Below, piece by piece: positions 1 to 10,598 of a stretch of DNA of 64,000 nucleotides. The stretch is taken from positions 201,114,356 through 201,178,355 of the forward strand of contig JASEVX010000001.1 in the NCBI GenBank assembly GCA_031761405.1, given 5' to 3'. A program made the position numbers and the translations under genes. The first letter of the stretch is position 1; the number at the start of each line of letters is the position of its first letter. The DNA is from Serripes groenlandicus. Lineage: Eukaryota; Mollusca; Bivalvia; Cardiida; Cardiidae. The notes under the pieces were generated by a model. That model searched no databases. It saw only the letters and a list, made by a program, of their open reading frames with translations, and was not told the origin of the DNA.

Positions 1-26
1 ATTTGTTGTATTTGGGAAAGGGTTAA
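1..26 (+). mobile_element. TTAA-230 MITE, right end cut by the window
   Basis: The window opens inside the right end of an older TTAA-230 copy: a TTTGTTGTAT stretch, then GGGAAAGGG and TTAA at 23-26. Confidence 0.6.
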
Positions 27-281
27 ACAACAATCCAGACCTGACCAAAAGGGTTCTTTGCGGTCAAGATAGCATCAATAACTAGAGAACAACTCATAAA
101 CCAACAAAAACACTTTGAATGGCCAATGTCCGAAATTTTTCATAGCCAAATACCCCGTTATCAGTAAATGGATTATTTATTTGAGCCGTGGGATCTGAAA
201 AGGGATTTAGACTCTGGCATAATTATGGGAACAGTAAGGTTTCAAATAGGGTCAAGCATTTCCAGTGTTAGTTCAATTGCC
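27..281. other. no recognisable feature
   Basis: AT-rich sequence without an open frame of note, tandem structure or a repeat shared with the rest of the window. Confidence 0.5.
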
Positions 282-515
282 TTAAATAAGCCCTTTCCTC
301 ATATAGACGCTTTCTGACGCCTCTGCAGCAGACTGCTTTTTGAAAACGTAGTAACAAAAGTAGAAATTGCACAAAATGTGCAATTTCTCCTTTTGCCACA
401 ATGTTTTCCACTTTTTGTCATAGGTTATCCATTCAATTATGGAGATTTTCCACTATTTGAGAAAATACGTTCAAAGTCGTCTGCTGCAGAATGGTCGTAT
501 GAGGGAAAGGGTTAA
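282..515 (+). mobile_element. TTAA-230 MITE, young copy
   Basis: Foldback element. CCCTTTCC at 291 pairs with GGGAAAGGG at 503-511. Inner inverted repeats are CTGCAGCAGAC near 322 and GTCTGCTGCAG near 480, with a central hairpin AGAAATTGC/GCAATTTCT near 362-390. The TTAA at 282 is followed by ATAAG before the terminal repeat, and the same TTAAATAAG starts the next copy at 512. A TTAA target with CCC-starting termini is typical of piggyBac-like elements (established); assigning this MITE to that superfamily is inference. No coding capacity. Confidence 0.9.
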
Positions 516-628
516 ATAAGCCCTTTCCTACATACAGACGCTTTTTGAAGCATCTGCAGTAGATGACTTTTGTAAACATTATAGCAAGACCAGAAATTGC
601 TCATCATATTTTCAACTTTTTTCACCGA
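512..628 (+). mobile_element. TTAA-230 MITE, left half only
   Basis: Starts TTAAATAAGCCCTTTCC, has the CTGCAGTAGA inner repeat and runs to about the central hairpin. It then stops where a younger MITE begins at 629, so the right half is absent. Confidence 0.75.
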
Positions 629-858
629 TTAACCCTTTCCCTCATATGACAATTCTGCAGCAGACGACTTTGAACATATTTTGTCAAAAAATAGAAAATC
701 TTTATAATTTAATGGATAACCTATGACTAAAAGAGGAAAACATTGTGGCAAAAGGAGAAATTGCACGTTTTGTGCAATTTCTTCTTTTGTCACTATGTTT
801 TCAAAAAGCCGTCTGCTGCAGAGGCGTCCAAAAGCATTTATATGAGGGAAAGGGTTAA
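629..858 (-). mobile_element. TTAA-230 MITE, full length
   Basis: Exactly 230 bp with TTAA at 629-632 and 855-858. CCCTTTCCC and GGGAAAGGG termini, both CTGCAGCAGAC-type inner repeats and the central hairpin are intact. Little decay, so probably recent. Confidence 0.92.
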
Positions 859-894
859 ATAGTCATTTATAGATTTTATTTACTTTTCCTAATG

Positions 895-921
895 CAAAGC
901 TGGACAAGTCCATTTGAAATC
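895..921 (+). repeat. dispersed short repeat, copy 1 of 3
   Basis: CAAAGCTGGACAAGTCCATT recurs on the minus strand at about 20354-20374 and on the plus strand at about 47218-47240. GGACAAGTCC is itself palindromic. Origin unknown; probably the conserved end of a longer dispersed element. Confidence 0.6.
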
Positions 922-926
922 ATTTC

Positions 927-1080
927 CCAAATACAACAAATAAGCAGCAGAATTAGACAGAAAAAATATCTTTAAAAGAAAGTATAATAATAGAATAGAG
1001 TTGAAAACGATGTGACAAAAGGAGAAATTGTATTATATCTGCTGCAAATGTGTCAAACTGCTTCTGCAAGTTGGAAAATG
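927..1080 (-). mobile_element. TTAA-230 MITE, degenerate
   Basis: ACAACAAATAAGCAGCAG, the GTTGAAAACGATGTGACAA stretch, GGAGAAATTG and CTGCTGCAAATG follow in MITE order, but the termini are lost. Confidence 0.55.
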
Positions 1081-1121
1081 TTTTATTTAGTTTTTCAATT
1101 ACATCACATTCAGGAGAACAT

Positions 1122-1176
1122 TTATTAATGATTCCTGGGTGACTAGCCAGCAATAGGCTAGGAAATGTGCTTTGCC
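1122..1176 (-). mobile_element. tRNA-derived SINE, body fragment
   Basis: Reverse complement matches the part of the 24950-25172 SINE after its tRNA head: CAAAGCACATTTCCTAGCCT, then CACCCAGG. The tRNA-like head is missing. Confidence 0.55.
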
Positions 1177-1214
1177 AAAGTTTAAGGTCAATCCTACAGA
1201 ACCAAGGCCAATGG

Positions 1215-1735
1215 GATCGACCAAACTGAGATGCTTGGTTTAAAATTCCTCTTGCCAACTACACAGCCACAGCAAATTCAGGCTTGCCTAAGGGCCATCC
1301 ACCATTACCATAGCCAATTGGTCACCAAACTGAGATGCCTGGTCCAAAATTACTCTAGCCAACCACACAGTCACAGCAAATTCAGGCTTGGCTTGCCTAA
1401 GGGCCATCCGCCATGACCATTGACAATGGGACCAAACTAAGATGCCTGGTCCAAAATTACTCTCGCAACCAAACAGCCACAGCAAATTCTGGCTTGGCTA
1501 CCCTTAGGGCCATCCTCAATGACCACCGCCGTAACCGGACCAAACCAAGATGCCTAGTCCAAAATTCCTCTTGCCAACCGCTCAGCCACAGCCGGAATTT
1601 GCTGTGGCTAAGGGCCAATATATCCAACATGACCTGGCCGCCAACCAGACCAACCCGAGATATCTGGTCCAAAATTCCTCTTGGCCCAACCGCTCAGTCA
1701 CAGTAAATAATTCTGGCTTGGCTAATACAACATGA
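1215..1735. repeat. imperfect tandem array, unit about 109 bp
   Basis: ACCAAACTGAGATGCCTGGT followed by CCAAAATT recurs near 1218, 1323, 1430, 1539 and 1649, giving about five units that also share AGCAAATTCAGGCTTGGCT. Open frames of 60-97 codons here exist in several phases on both strands, as expected of a repeat whose period is not a multiple of three; I see no gene. Confidence 0.85.
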
Positions 1736-1998
1736 TAACAAATTAAGGGACCATAATGAACCATTTTTGTGTGACTTCAATTTTTTGGTTGACTCTAGAT
1801 ATCTCTGGCAAAGAATAGGTGTTATTGAATTTCTGTCCCGGCAAATTTTATTTTCATAAACTTTATCAATCTAAAAAATCAAATTTAATTTAATTGACAC
1901 TCTTGAGTGGCCCTGCATCTGTCGTGAGAAAGTTTACAAATACTGGTCTGTGTTCTTTATGGATCCTACTGCTCTAGGTCTATGTTGGAGATTGTATT
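1736..1998. other. no recognisable feature
   Basis: AT-rich spacer between the tandem array and the next MITE. No repeat or coding signal noticed. Confidence 0.5.
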
Positions 1999-2228
1999 TT
2001 AACCCTTTCCCTCATACGGCAATTCTGCAGCAGACGACTTTGAACGTATTTTGTCAAAAAATAGAAAATCTCCATAATTGAATGGATAACCTATGACAAA
2101 AAGTTGAAAACATTGTGGCAAAAGGAGAAATTGCACGTTTTGTGCAATTTCTTCTTTTGTCACTATGTTTTCAAAAAGCTGTCTGCTGCAGAGGCGTCAG
2201 AAAGCGTCTATATGAGGGAAAGGGTTAA
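1999..2228 (-). mobile_element. TTAA-230 MITE, full length
   Basis: 230 bp with TTAA at both ends. CATACGGCAATTCTGCAGCAG left subterminal and GCGTCTATATGAGGG right subterminal; central hairpin CACGTTTTGTG intact. Confidence 0.92.
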
Positions 2229-2246
2229 ATGATTTTGGCATATATT

Positions 2247-2475
2247 AACCTTTTCCCAGATGTGCATATGCATATTGACGCACCAGCAGCAGACTTCAAA
2301 AACAAAAGTAACAAGTTTTTCATAGTGAACGATTTCTCTATATGGCAATGATTTTAACACAATTTAAAGTGGATCCATTTGTGGTGATATTTCCAACAAT
2401 GTTTTTAAACTCGTTCATGTAAAATTACTTTCTATTTTCGAAGTTCAAACGCTTTCTGCAGATGTTTTCAAGGCA
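2247..2475 (+). mobile_element. TTAA-230-related sequence, heavily decayed
   Basis: TTAACCTTTTCCCAGATG, then GACGCACCAGCAGCAGAC resembles a MITE left half. The rest is too diverged to align by eye. Confidence 0.4.
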
Positions 2476-2585
2476 GACAATTAACACTTAATCACATATC
2501 AATAAATTCTTAACCTTATCCCAAATAAAGAAAAATTTTAGCAGACATTTAAACATTAGCAGACAACATTTGTAGGTCTTGAAGT

Positions 2586-2815
2586 TTAACCCTTTCCCTC
2601 ATATAGACGCTTTCTGACGCCTCTGCAGCAGACAGCTTTTTGAAAACATAGTGACAAAAGAAGAAATTGCTCAAAACGAGCAATTTCTCCTTTTGCCACA
2701 ATGTTTTCCACTTTTAGTCATAGGTTATCCATTTAATTATAGAGATTTTCTATGTTTTGACAAAATATGTTTAAAGTCGTCTGCTGCAGAGTTGTCGTAT
2801 GAGGGAAAGGGTTAA
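2586..2815 (+). mobile_element. TTAA-230 MITE, full length
   Basis: 230 bp, TTAA both ends, central CTCAAAACGAGC hairpin. Opposite orientation to the 1999 copy with very similar sequence, so the two could form a long inverted repeat about 350 bp apart. Confidence 0.92.
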
Positions 2816-2820
2816 AGAAG

Positions 2821-2952
2821 AAATTGCTCATGATTTCTCCTTTTGCCACAACATTTTCAACTCTTTACAATAATCATACTATCATTTACAGTGATTGTCT
2901 TTATATTTTCAAAATCGTCTGCTGCAGTATTGTTTTATTGTGGAAAGAATTA
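2821..2952 (+). mobile_element. TTAA-230 MITE, older partial copy
   Basis: Central and right half only: AGAAATTGCTCATGA, TTTCTCCTTTTGCCACAA, then AAAATCGTCTGCTGCAG and a decayed GTGGAAAGAATTAA end. Confidence 0.65.
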
Positions 2953-3446
2953 ACACTCTATGTGTTAAAAACTATAAACTGTCTGTTTTCTGTAAACAGT
3001 GCTACAATGACAAAGCTCCTTTCCGTGACAACCAGTGATAATTATGATCTATCGCCATGGCGATCTTCATGCAGGTATGATTTATAAATACAGAGTTCAC
3101 AGTCGTCATGGCAATAAGAGTCTGATTTCAATTAAACTTGGGGGAGTGCTGAAATATTATTTGTTTAGATTATTTACTGATAAGTCTCCTGACGAGCATT
3201 ATAATCATATCATTTTCATGTCCATAAATTGCTCCTGTAGTCATTTGAGGTCACAAGCTGGTCAGTCAAGGTTGCAAATAGACATGCAAATTGAATGTTA
3301 GATTTTCTTTTACGAGTTTGGAGTATCATTTCACTTTGATGTCAATTCTTCATTTGTTAAAAGGCAATAACTTGAGACCTTTTATGAACTCATCTATATT
3401 GAAAAAATTCTCTAAATTGGTTAATTGTTATTTAAAATCTTTCTAA
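2953..3446. other. no recognisable feature
   Basis: Two overlapping short frames on the plus strand, but no protein-family resemblance, no plausible codon bias and no splice context. Treated as non-coding. Confidence 0.45.
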
Positions 3447-3629
3447 CATGCAGATGCAATGCCAACCATCAGCAGCATTGTGAATGTTGTCCATATAAAT
3501 ATATTGAAAGTCTTCTGTTTCAGATTGCTTGTATGTGGAGAAGGGATGAAAAGGTGATTAAGTCAAGCAAACTTGGCCAAATGGTTTATTATGATCACTT
3601 TGATAGTCATTTCCTCAGTTTGACATTAC

Positions 3630-3727
3630 ATTATATACATATATATATAGACATTTTTTCATATCTTTGCCTAGATACTTTCAAAATCGTCTGCTGCCGA
3701 TTTGTTTTGTTGTGGAAAAGGGTTGAG
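3630..3727 (+). mobile_element. TTAA-230 MITE, right end fragment
   Basis: TTTGCCTAGATACTTTCAAA, CGTCTGCTGCCG and TGTGGAAAAGGGTT match the older subfamily right half. GCAGATGCAATGCC near 3450 may be remnants of the left half. Confidence 0.6.
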
Positions 3728-4370
3728 ATAAGTCAATAACAAGAACGCCAACGCTCGATAAATTTTTTCTAAGATAAAAACGGTGTAAAACTGAATAATA
3801 ATTAAAGCAAGTGTTATGTGACTTGATATAGACATGTGTATTGTTCTTAGGAACATGTGTACACTGTACCTAGTTTCATTAAAAAATGTTGATCATTTTT
3901 TTAGCTATGAGGTATGGTTAATGTTTTGTGAAGATGATGCCAAGGTTATCACAATAGCTGAACTTTTTTTCTTAAAAAACAGACAAGCTAAAAATGCAAA
4001 TATTTTTCAAGAAGTGAAAGGACAACTTCATAAAAAACACTGGTATTTTTACAGGCACAAACATCAAAGATATAAATCCTGAACACTGACAACCTTATTC
4101 CCCGATAGACTCTTTGTTCAACAAATTTCAATGAATATTCATGAGGCACTGATCATTCTAGAAGTATCAAAGTCTACATTTCTTATGAAAAAAACAACCA
4201 AATTATATATACCAGTACCTATAATATTCCATGGTGTGATGTATTTGTCTGCATGCTGTCAGATTGATGTTTCCGAATGTATTTAAAAAACGGCCTGACC
4301 AGAATTCCAAGTCTGATGCATGTTCTGAAATTCCGAGTAATGAAAATTCTGATTGAGTTAAAACCCTTTC
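3728..4370. other. no recognisable feature
   Basis: Low-complexity AT-rich sequence. Short frames (61 and 82 codons) have no recognisable domain. Confidence 0.45.
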
Positions 4371-4765
4371 CAAGTTAGAGAGTTATAAACGTCTTCCCAC
4401 ATACAGTCTCCTCTCAATCCGCAGCATCAGATAATTTATGAAAACATTATGGCAAAAGGTGATGTTGCTCATGCATGATTGCCTCAATGTTTTCACTTCC
4501 GATAAATTAAAATTAAATTATTGAGTCGACTTTAAAACACTGTGACAAAAGGAGATATTGCTTGTTATAAGCAATTTCTCCTTTAACCCTTTCCTACATA
4601 TAATAGACACTTTCTGATGCCGAACTCTTTACAGTAATTTATACCAACATTTTCTGTGTTTTTGCCTAGATGTTTTCAAAGTCGTCTGCTGCAGATTTAT
4701 TGTATGTGGGAAAGGGTTTTCAAAAGTCACCTGCTGCAGATAGACATCAAAATGGGAAAGGGTAA
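4371..4765 (+). mobile_element. cluster of partial TTAA-230 MITEs
   Basis: Three pieces in series: a left half from about 4385 (CTTCCCACATACAGTC, CGCAGCATCAG); an internally deleted copy 4583-4718 (TTTAACCCTTTCCTACATA to ATGTGGGAAAGGG); and a bare right end near 4722-4760 (AAAGTCACCTGCTGCAGATA, GGGAAAGGG). Confidence 0.65.
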
Positions 4766-4914
4766 AAGATAAATATATTTCAGAGAATCGGTTTTATGTT
4801 TTCCTGCAAATTCTCTCGTTGAGTGATGGTGTTTTAAATTGTCCCCAAAATTTAAAGATCAACTTCGACAAGCAAGTGAATAATCAACTTTAAGTAACAA
4901 GATTGTTCACTGGG

Positions 4915-5215
4915 AAAGAAGGCCAGTCGAATTTTGCGATTACGTTTCTGTATGTGGGAAAGGGTAATATTATAGCTTTTCCAACAAACATCAAATCTAT
5001 ACTGCAGACAACTTTGAAAATGCCTTGGGCAGAATTACGGAAATTCTCCACAAATGCAAAAGTTGATTATTATTGAAAATATTTGAAAACATTGTGGTAA
5101 AATGAGAAATTTCCTCATAATGAGCAATTTCTCCTTTTGTCACAATGTTTTTTGAAGGTTGCAATTGCATGTCTACTGCAGATGCATCTTTATGTGAGAT
5201 ATATGTGTTGACAGA
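4915..5215 (-). mobile_element. TTAA-230 MITE, degenerate
   Basis: CTGCAGACAACTTTGAAAAT near 5001, CATTGTGGTAAAATGAG, TGAGCAATTTCTCCTTTTG and CTACTGCAGATGCATC near 5175 keep the MITE order; the terminal repeats are lost. Confidence 0.6.
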
Positions 5216-5240
5216 TAAAACAAGGAATTGGTGGAACCGA

Positions 5241-5880
5241 ATGATGCTCCCCATAAGGGCTTTGTCAAGTGATAATAGGCATTGTCTGATAGAACTCGTA
5301 ACCTTTGTAACTAGTGATCATACCTATTTACATAATACAGACTTCATTAAAAGAAAATAATAAAAACAAGGGAGTTAATTTTTATTATTTATTATAGAGA
5401 TATGGTTCTTGTGTAATGCACTTCCTTTCATTAATATCTGTATACATTTCAAGTTTCATCGAAATATCTTTAGTACTTTTCGAGTTATGGTCCTGAAATT
5501 GAAATATAAAGTCTAACAAGGGAGATAACTTGAAAATTATTCACTATAAGTTATGGTTCTTGTGTAATACACTTCCTTTCATTAATATCTGTATACATTT
5601 CAACTTTCATCAAAATATCTTTAGTACTTTTCGAGTTATGGTCCTGACATGGAAATATAAAGTCTAACAAGGGAGATAATTTGAAAATTATTCACTATTA
5701 AGTTATGGTTCTTGTATTATGCTCTCTCTCTTATTGATATGTATGTATATTTCAAGTTTCATTGAAATATATTCAGTACTTTTAGATTTATGCTCAATGC
5801 AAATAAAGTGTGACGGACGGACAGACATGACAGACAGACAAAGCGACAACTATATGCGCTCCCTCTGGGGAGCATGAAAA
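5241..5880 (+). mobile_element. hairpin-ended tandem-array element (E1)
   Basis: ATGATGCTCCCC near 5241 is mirrored by GGGGAGCAT at 5867-5875, and GCTCCCTCTGGGGAGC forms a terminal hairpin. Between them are about 2.7 units of a 152-bp repeat (TATGGTTCTTGTGTAAT near 5401, 5552 and 5704), then a GACGGACGGACAGAC-rich linker at about 5812-5850. Core repeats of 150-180 bp plus a GACA/ACGG microsatellite are known from bivalve pearl and Helentron-associated elements; membership here is inference. No coding capacity. Confidence 0.7.
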
Positions 5881-5925
5881 AGGAGTCAGATCATAATAAA
5901 TCATACTGGAGTTCTCGCAGAGCAA

Positions 5926-6175
5926 CTTTCATAGAGCTATTTTGGTGTTTTAAGCTGCTTTCAATGATTTTTCAGTTATATATATGTCGCAGTACTTTCC
6001 TGGGTAAGTTACCGGTACTACTGGTCCATTTATCTTGACACCTGCGAGTTTGACGCATTGCTAACTCCATAACCCGAGAGCTAAGGAGGCACATAGACTA
6101 CCATTTCTACCAAGTCTTTTGTATGACCCGGCAGAGGATCAAACCCGTAACCTTTCTTGCATCCAACAATTGATG
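5926..6175 (-). mobile_element. tRNA-derived SINE copy
   Basis: Minus-strand copy. The tail is near 5950 (TTTTAAGCTGCTTTCAATG). The body includes TTTCCTGGGTAAGTTACC and CTACTGGTCCATTTATC. A decayed B-box-like GATCAAACCCGTAACC lies near 6136. Same family as 14695-15185, 59405 and 59970. Confidence 0.65.
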
Positions 6176-6464
6176 TAAAAGAAATAAGTTTATACTTAAG
6201 AGAATATATCAATATATTTTCTAATGGAATCAAGACAGATAAATTGGACAGAAACAAACTAACCTACAGGCTACTGCAAACACAATGCCTGAGGATCTAG
6301 TGAACAGAACCTCTATCACATTAGACTGGCATAGAGCATAAATAAGTCAACAGTTACAGCAGCAGAAGAGAATTAAATGACAGATTGAATTAATCCCAGA
6401 AAATCTCTTCCTTATCATCCAGATCCACTGTTAGATCTGTAAAACAGTTCTTCTCTACTTATTT
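6176..6464. other. no recognisable feature
   Basis: Unremarkable AT-rich sequence between a SINE and the next MITE. Confidence 0.5.
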
Positions 6465-6685
6465 TTCGGGTTCCCACTCACAACAAAAATGCAGCAGACG
6501 ACTTTTAAAACATGAAGGCAAAACAGGGAAAATCTCTGAATGAATGTTTTTACTAAAAAAATTGAAAACATTGTGGGAAAAGGAGAAATTGCTAGTTTTG
6601 AGCAATTTCTCCTTTTGCCACAATGTTTTCAAAATTTGTCTGCTGCAGAAGTATCAGAAAGCGTATATATGAGGGAAAGGGTTAA
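6465..6685 (-). mobile_element. TTAA-230 MITE
   Basis: Right terminus intact (ATGAGGGAAAGGGTTAA). Left terminus decayed (TTTTTCGGGTTCCCACTCAC). Inner repeats GCAGCAGACGAC and GTCTGCTGCAG and the central hairpin are present. Confidence 0.8.
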
Positions 6686-6906
6686 TTAACAGGTTCCGGC
6701 AATCAACAAATATGCATGCAGAAAACATCTAGAAAAAAAACCTCTATAAATAGAAGTATCTCTATTGAAAAGACTCGAAAACAAAAAGGCAAAAGGAGAA
6801 ATTGCTCTTCAATAGCAAGTTCTATTTTTGCCATCAAATGACAATGTTTTCAAAGGTTATCTGCTGCAGATGTGTCAGAAAGTGTCTGTATGTGGGAAAG
6901 GATTAA
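6682..6906 (-). mobile_element. TTAA-230 MITE, degenerate
   Basis: Shares its TTAA with the previous copy. GGCAAAAGGAGAAATTGC, then TATCTGCTGCAGATGTGTC and TATGTGGGAAAGGATTAA. The left inner repeat is mostly erased. Confidence 0.65.
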
Positions 6907-6967
6907 TGATTTTTTTTTTTATCATTTATTACAGCTATCATACTTTTATTTATGCTCATTTTATGGT

Positions 6968-7963
6968 TCCCCCTGTGTAAAGATATCCATGATCCATGTT
7001 CAAACATGAATGACCATGGTCAAACCATGGTTGTCAATGATGATTTAAAAACTTTTGACAATGATTTTTATGACCATGGTCAACTGTGTTTTGACCATGG
7101 TCTGACTGACCACTGTCAAACCATGGTCAAATCAGTATCACTGTCAAACCATGGTCAACTCAGTATAAATAAAAGTTTAAAATTTAAATTTTATTGTGGT
7201 TTTTTTGCTCAGAATTTCCATCAGCGTAGTGACCATGATTCATGGTCATTCATGGTCATTACAATTTCATTCGATGTTGAATAAACCACTAAAACCAAAA
7301 GATAATTAAAAACAAATATGATTTATTTTATACATACTACTTAATGCATCCAGTGGAATTTCATTGGTACCTGCTATATTACTGGAATACCAGTAGAATA
7401 ACCAAAAATACCACTGACTGAACTTGAATTTGAAATATACCAAGGGAGTTAACTCTAGCATAAAACACAGGAACTCTTCAAAAAGAAGTAAGTAATATTT
7501 ACTACTTCCTTTACATTTTTTGGTGGGAGAAATATGTTGTGTTTCAAAGGCACAGAGAAGAGTTTTGTAATTTCTTATGAACAACTTGATGGGCACATCT
7601 GGTAAATGTCTTAAATGTTACATGTTTATTAAATTAGCAAATTGTATTGTGCTATGTCATAAACAACATTTTTATATTGGTAATTTATTAAAGTTATATT
7701 GCCACATATGGATGAAGCCATGTCTTCATAAAACAAATATTTTTTATAGAATTCTGGTTCAACTGTGTTTCAATTAACCATGCTGCAGAATATTTTCTGT
7801 ACAGAGTCTGCAAAGTCTTTCTGTATTTTCTACTGTACAGAATCTGACCCCAGTACACCCAGACTATTTCGTACAGGTTACCATTTATGATTTGTAGATG
7901 TGAACCATTCATGAATTGTTCATGAATAATTCATGAACTGAAACTAATCATTTCGCAGGGGTC
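6968..7963. mobile_element. palindrome-array element PA1 (992 bp)
   Basis: Left end CCCCTGTGTAAAG at 6970 and right end CATTTCGCAGGGG ending at 7961 form imperfect terminal inverted repeats; TC on both sides is consistent with a 2-bp target duplication. The left third (about 6985-7260) is an array of CCATGG-centred palindromes such as GACCATGGTC. The middle (about 7300-7760) is unique-looking sequence that reappears inverted in PA2. Near 7790-7860 are CTGTACAG motifs, and near 7895-7940 TTCATGAA motifs. No transposase frame, so it is non-autonomous. I do not recognise the superfamily. Confidence 0.7.
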
Positions 7964-8039
7964 ATGTTATTTGGTTCAAAGAATAGTTTTAGAAGATTTG
8001 ATGTCTGTCAACCTTTCCAAACTTGTCAAGGCCCAATAA

Positions 8040-8395
8040 ACCACAGTACAAACATGTTTGACCATGGTCTTTATGGCAGCCACAGTTGTTTGGTCAAAAC
8101 ATGTTTGACCATGGTCAACACACAGTTGAACATGTTTGACCTTGTTTTCAGGGGCGGCAATATACCACAACCTTGGTCAAAACATGTTTGACCATGGTCA
8201 AAACATGTTTGACCATGGTTTTGGGGATCACGGTCAAGCATGTTTGACCATGGTCATTATGTGACTTTGGTACATAGATAATCATGGTCAGACTTTCATT
8301 CATGGTTGACCATGTCCAGAAAGGCGGCAATATATCACGGCATGAATCATGTTTGACCATGGTTCATCCATGGTCCACACACGGTCAACCCTGTT
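8040..8395. repeat. second CCATGG palindrome array
   Basis: About ten copies of CATGTTTGACCATGGTC and variants, the same motif as in PA1 but outside its right terminus. Two stretches of GGCGGCAATATA(C/T)CAC near 8153 and 8323 interrupt it. Possibly a neighbouring or truncated PA-type element; no terminal repeat seen. Confidence 0.75.
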
Positions 8396-8499
8396 TTTTA
8401 AACATGGACGTACATTCTTCTGTTACATTCATGTTAATCATATGATTTTTGAAATAAACATAGCCTTAAGAACTGCTGAAATTTTACTAGTTTCCTTGT

Positions 8500-8812
8500 T
8501 TTTTTGTCAAGATGGTTTTTAAAGCCATCTGCTTCATATTTGCTGTATGTGGGAAAGGGATAAATTTACAGAATTTGATAAGTAAAAGTTTAACTGTATT
8601 CTTGGGATATGAAGGAATGGACGTGTTCCAACCATTTCCAACATACAACATATAAATATATATTCTGCAGCAGACAACTTTGACATCGATGTAAACATAA
8701 TTAGAACAACCTTATAAATGAGCAATTTCTTCTTTTTTCGTACAGTTTTCCAATGACCTCTGCGGCAGATTTGCAAAAAATGTGTCTATACATGGGGAAA
8801 GGGTGTTAAGGT
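8500..8812 (-). mobile_element. TTAA-230 MITE remnants
   Basis: A bare right end at about 8515-8566 (GCCATCTGCTTCATA, GTGGGAAAGGGAT), then a degenerate copy 8625-8812 with CATTTCCAACATACAACA, CTGCAGCAGACAACTTTGAC and CATGGGGAAAGGGTG. Confidence 0.6.
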
Positions 8813-9278
8813 CAGTCAACAAGTAAGGTCATATTGGGCATAAAACCAGGAAGCCAGTAATTCACAGGACTGAATTTAAATAAAGAAAATTCAACTAGTA
8901 CTTTGGCACGAGAGTTCCTTCCATATCTTCTCCTTTCGACGAGCCATTTGTGACAGTAAAATCACCTTCAATAGGAAGCCTGCGGGATTCAAGACAGTTA
9001 TATTTCTTGGGATTCACGGCAACTAATCGCAAATAGGAAGTAATGGAGAGTTTACGATGGGCATGTTTTTTGTCTTGTACGTTTGCAATTGAAATAAAAA
9101 TTTCATAAAACGGTCATTAACTTACTGATTGGCTTTTTAACACTATTCTGAGGTTTATCCTGAGACCTTATTGACTATTTTCTTAGAATCTTGAAGAAAA
9201 GAAACGAATTATTCTAAGATACAGAGTGGCAAAAAAGGAGGGAAAAGCAACAATTTGCTGATTTTGCATTCTAATGTC
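8813..9278. other. no recognisable feature
   Basis: No tandem repeat, SINE, MITE or coding signal noticed. Confidence 0.5.
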
Positions 9279-9482
9279 TTAACCCTTTCCCTCATATAGA
9301 CGCTTTCTGAAAACATAGTGACAAAAGAAGAAATTGCACAAAACGTGTAATTTCTCCTTTTGCCACAATGTTTTCCACTTTTTGTCATAGGTTATCCATT
9401 CAATTATGGAGATTTTCTATGTTTTGACAAAATAAGTTCAAAGTCGTCTGCTGCAGAATTGTCGTATTAGGGAAAGGGTTAA
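9279..9482 (+). mobile_element. TTAA-230 MITE with deleted left inner repeat
   Basis: TTAA at both ends and young sequence, but GACGCTTTCTG runs straight into AAAACATAGTGAC. About 26 bp containing the left CTGCAGCAGAC arm is missing, so the inner fold is one-sided. Confidence 0.9.
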
Positions 9483-9840
9483 TCCTTTCCCACATACAAC
9501 AAATATCAACAGCAGACGACTTTGAAAGTATCTAGATAAAACTATGGAAACCTTTATTTAAAAGAAAATGTAATTGCTGAAAGGAGTTGAAAATGTTGTG
9601 GCAAAAGGAGGTATACATATTGATTTCCCTTTTTCAGATGCAATTTGATGCATCTGAAGCAGACACTTTTAAAACTATTGTGGCAAAAAGAGAAATTGGC
9701 AATAATAAGCAATTTCCACGTTTGCACAATATTTTCAGCATTTTTCAAGAAACATTATTTCACATATTACGAATTTGGATATCTTCAAAGACATATGCTG
9801 CAGATTTCCGATATGGGGGAAATGGTTTTGGGATTTCTGT
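9479..9840. mobile_element. two overlapping degenerate TTAA-230 MITEs
   Basis: A minus copy starts at the shared TTAA (TTAATCCTTTCCCACATACA, AACAGCAGACGACTTTG). From about 9640 a plus-oriented remnant follows (GCATCTGAAGCAGACAC, CTGCAGATTTCCGATATGG, GGGGAAATGG). Probably two insertions joined by decay. Confidence 0.6.
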
Positions 9841-9855
9841 AATGGAAAATGCTTG

Positions 9856-10317
9856 ATGTTGATTCATGGAAGTCCATAACAAACAGATTTGTTTGGTGAA
9901 TTGTTGGATGTTTATCCATGGAAGTCCATCACCACAGGATTTGTTTGGTAGATTGTTGGATGTTTGTCCATGGAAGGCCATAAATTAAGTTACCAAAGGA
10001 TTTGTTTGGTGGATTGTTGGATGTTTATCCATGGAAGTCCATTACCACAGGATTTGTTTGGTGGATTGTTGGATGTTTGTCCATCATCATCATCATCATC
10101 ATGGAAGTCAATCACCAAAGGATTTGTTTGGTGGATTGTTGGATGTTTATCCATGGAAGTCAACCACCACAGGATTTGTTTGGTGGATTGTTGGATGTTT
10201 AACCATGGAAGTCCATTTCAACAGGATTTGGGATGCTGTTCCATGGAAGTCAACCACCACAGGATTTGTTTGGTGGATTGTTGGATGTTGTTTCATGGAA
10301 GTCCATCTTGACATAAT
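9856..10317. repeat. tandem array, unit about 52-70 bp
   Basis: TTGTTGGATG recurs near 9901, 9953, 10014, 10066, 10136, 10188 and 10277, each followed by TTTATCCATGGAAGTC-like sequence and a CACAGGATTTGTTTGGT segment. A (CAT)n tract expands one unit at 10081-10103. Frames of 66-115 codons repeating a GFVWWIVGC-type peptide are products of the repeat and are open in all three plus phases; I do not call them genes. Confidence 0.9.
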
Positions 10318-10598
10318 TTGCTTTCAGAGTTGACTGCTTCAGATTGTGCTGTTCGTTGCAAATGGGAAAATGACTACCACTTATTGACAAACAGTGTTAT
10401 CACTATGGCACCAAAATCCACTCCAGACCGACTTAAAGGGCCCTGTATATTTACTTTCAATTTAGTAAGGGATAATATATAAATAATCCAGAAAAGGAAA
10501 TGTGTCATAAAACCTGAATTATCTGCAAATTTACAGAAACTGATAACAGTCCAGACAACAAAATCTCACTATTTACAGTTATTTTACACTGTTATAAT
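10318..10598. other. no recognisable feature
   Basis: Spacer without visible repeat or coding structure. Confidence 0.5.

Noticed and set aside
953..1258. 101-codon minus-strand frame as a gene
   Set aside because: It spans a decayed MITE, a SINE fragment and the start of a tandem array; no domain and biased composition.
6980..8400. p53-like or other transcription-factor enhancer made of AAACATGTTT and GACCATGGTC
   Set aside because: AAACATGTTT fits a RRRCATGYYY half-site, but the alternating GACCATGGTC does not, and the array lies in or beside a transposon-like element; the resemblance is explained by palindromic repeats.
9964..10333. Overlapping 66-115 codon frames in the three plus phases with GFVWWIVGC and HHHHHHH peptides
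   Set aside because: They are translations of a tandem repeat that happens to lack stops in several phases; the histidine run is a (CAT)n microsatellite. No start context, no conserved single phase.
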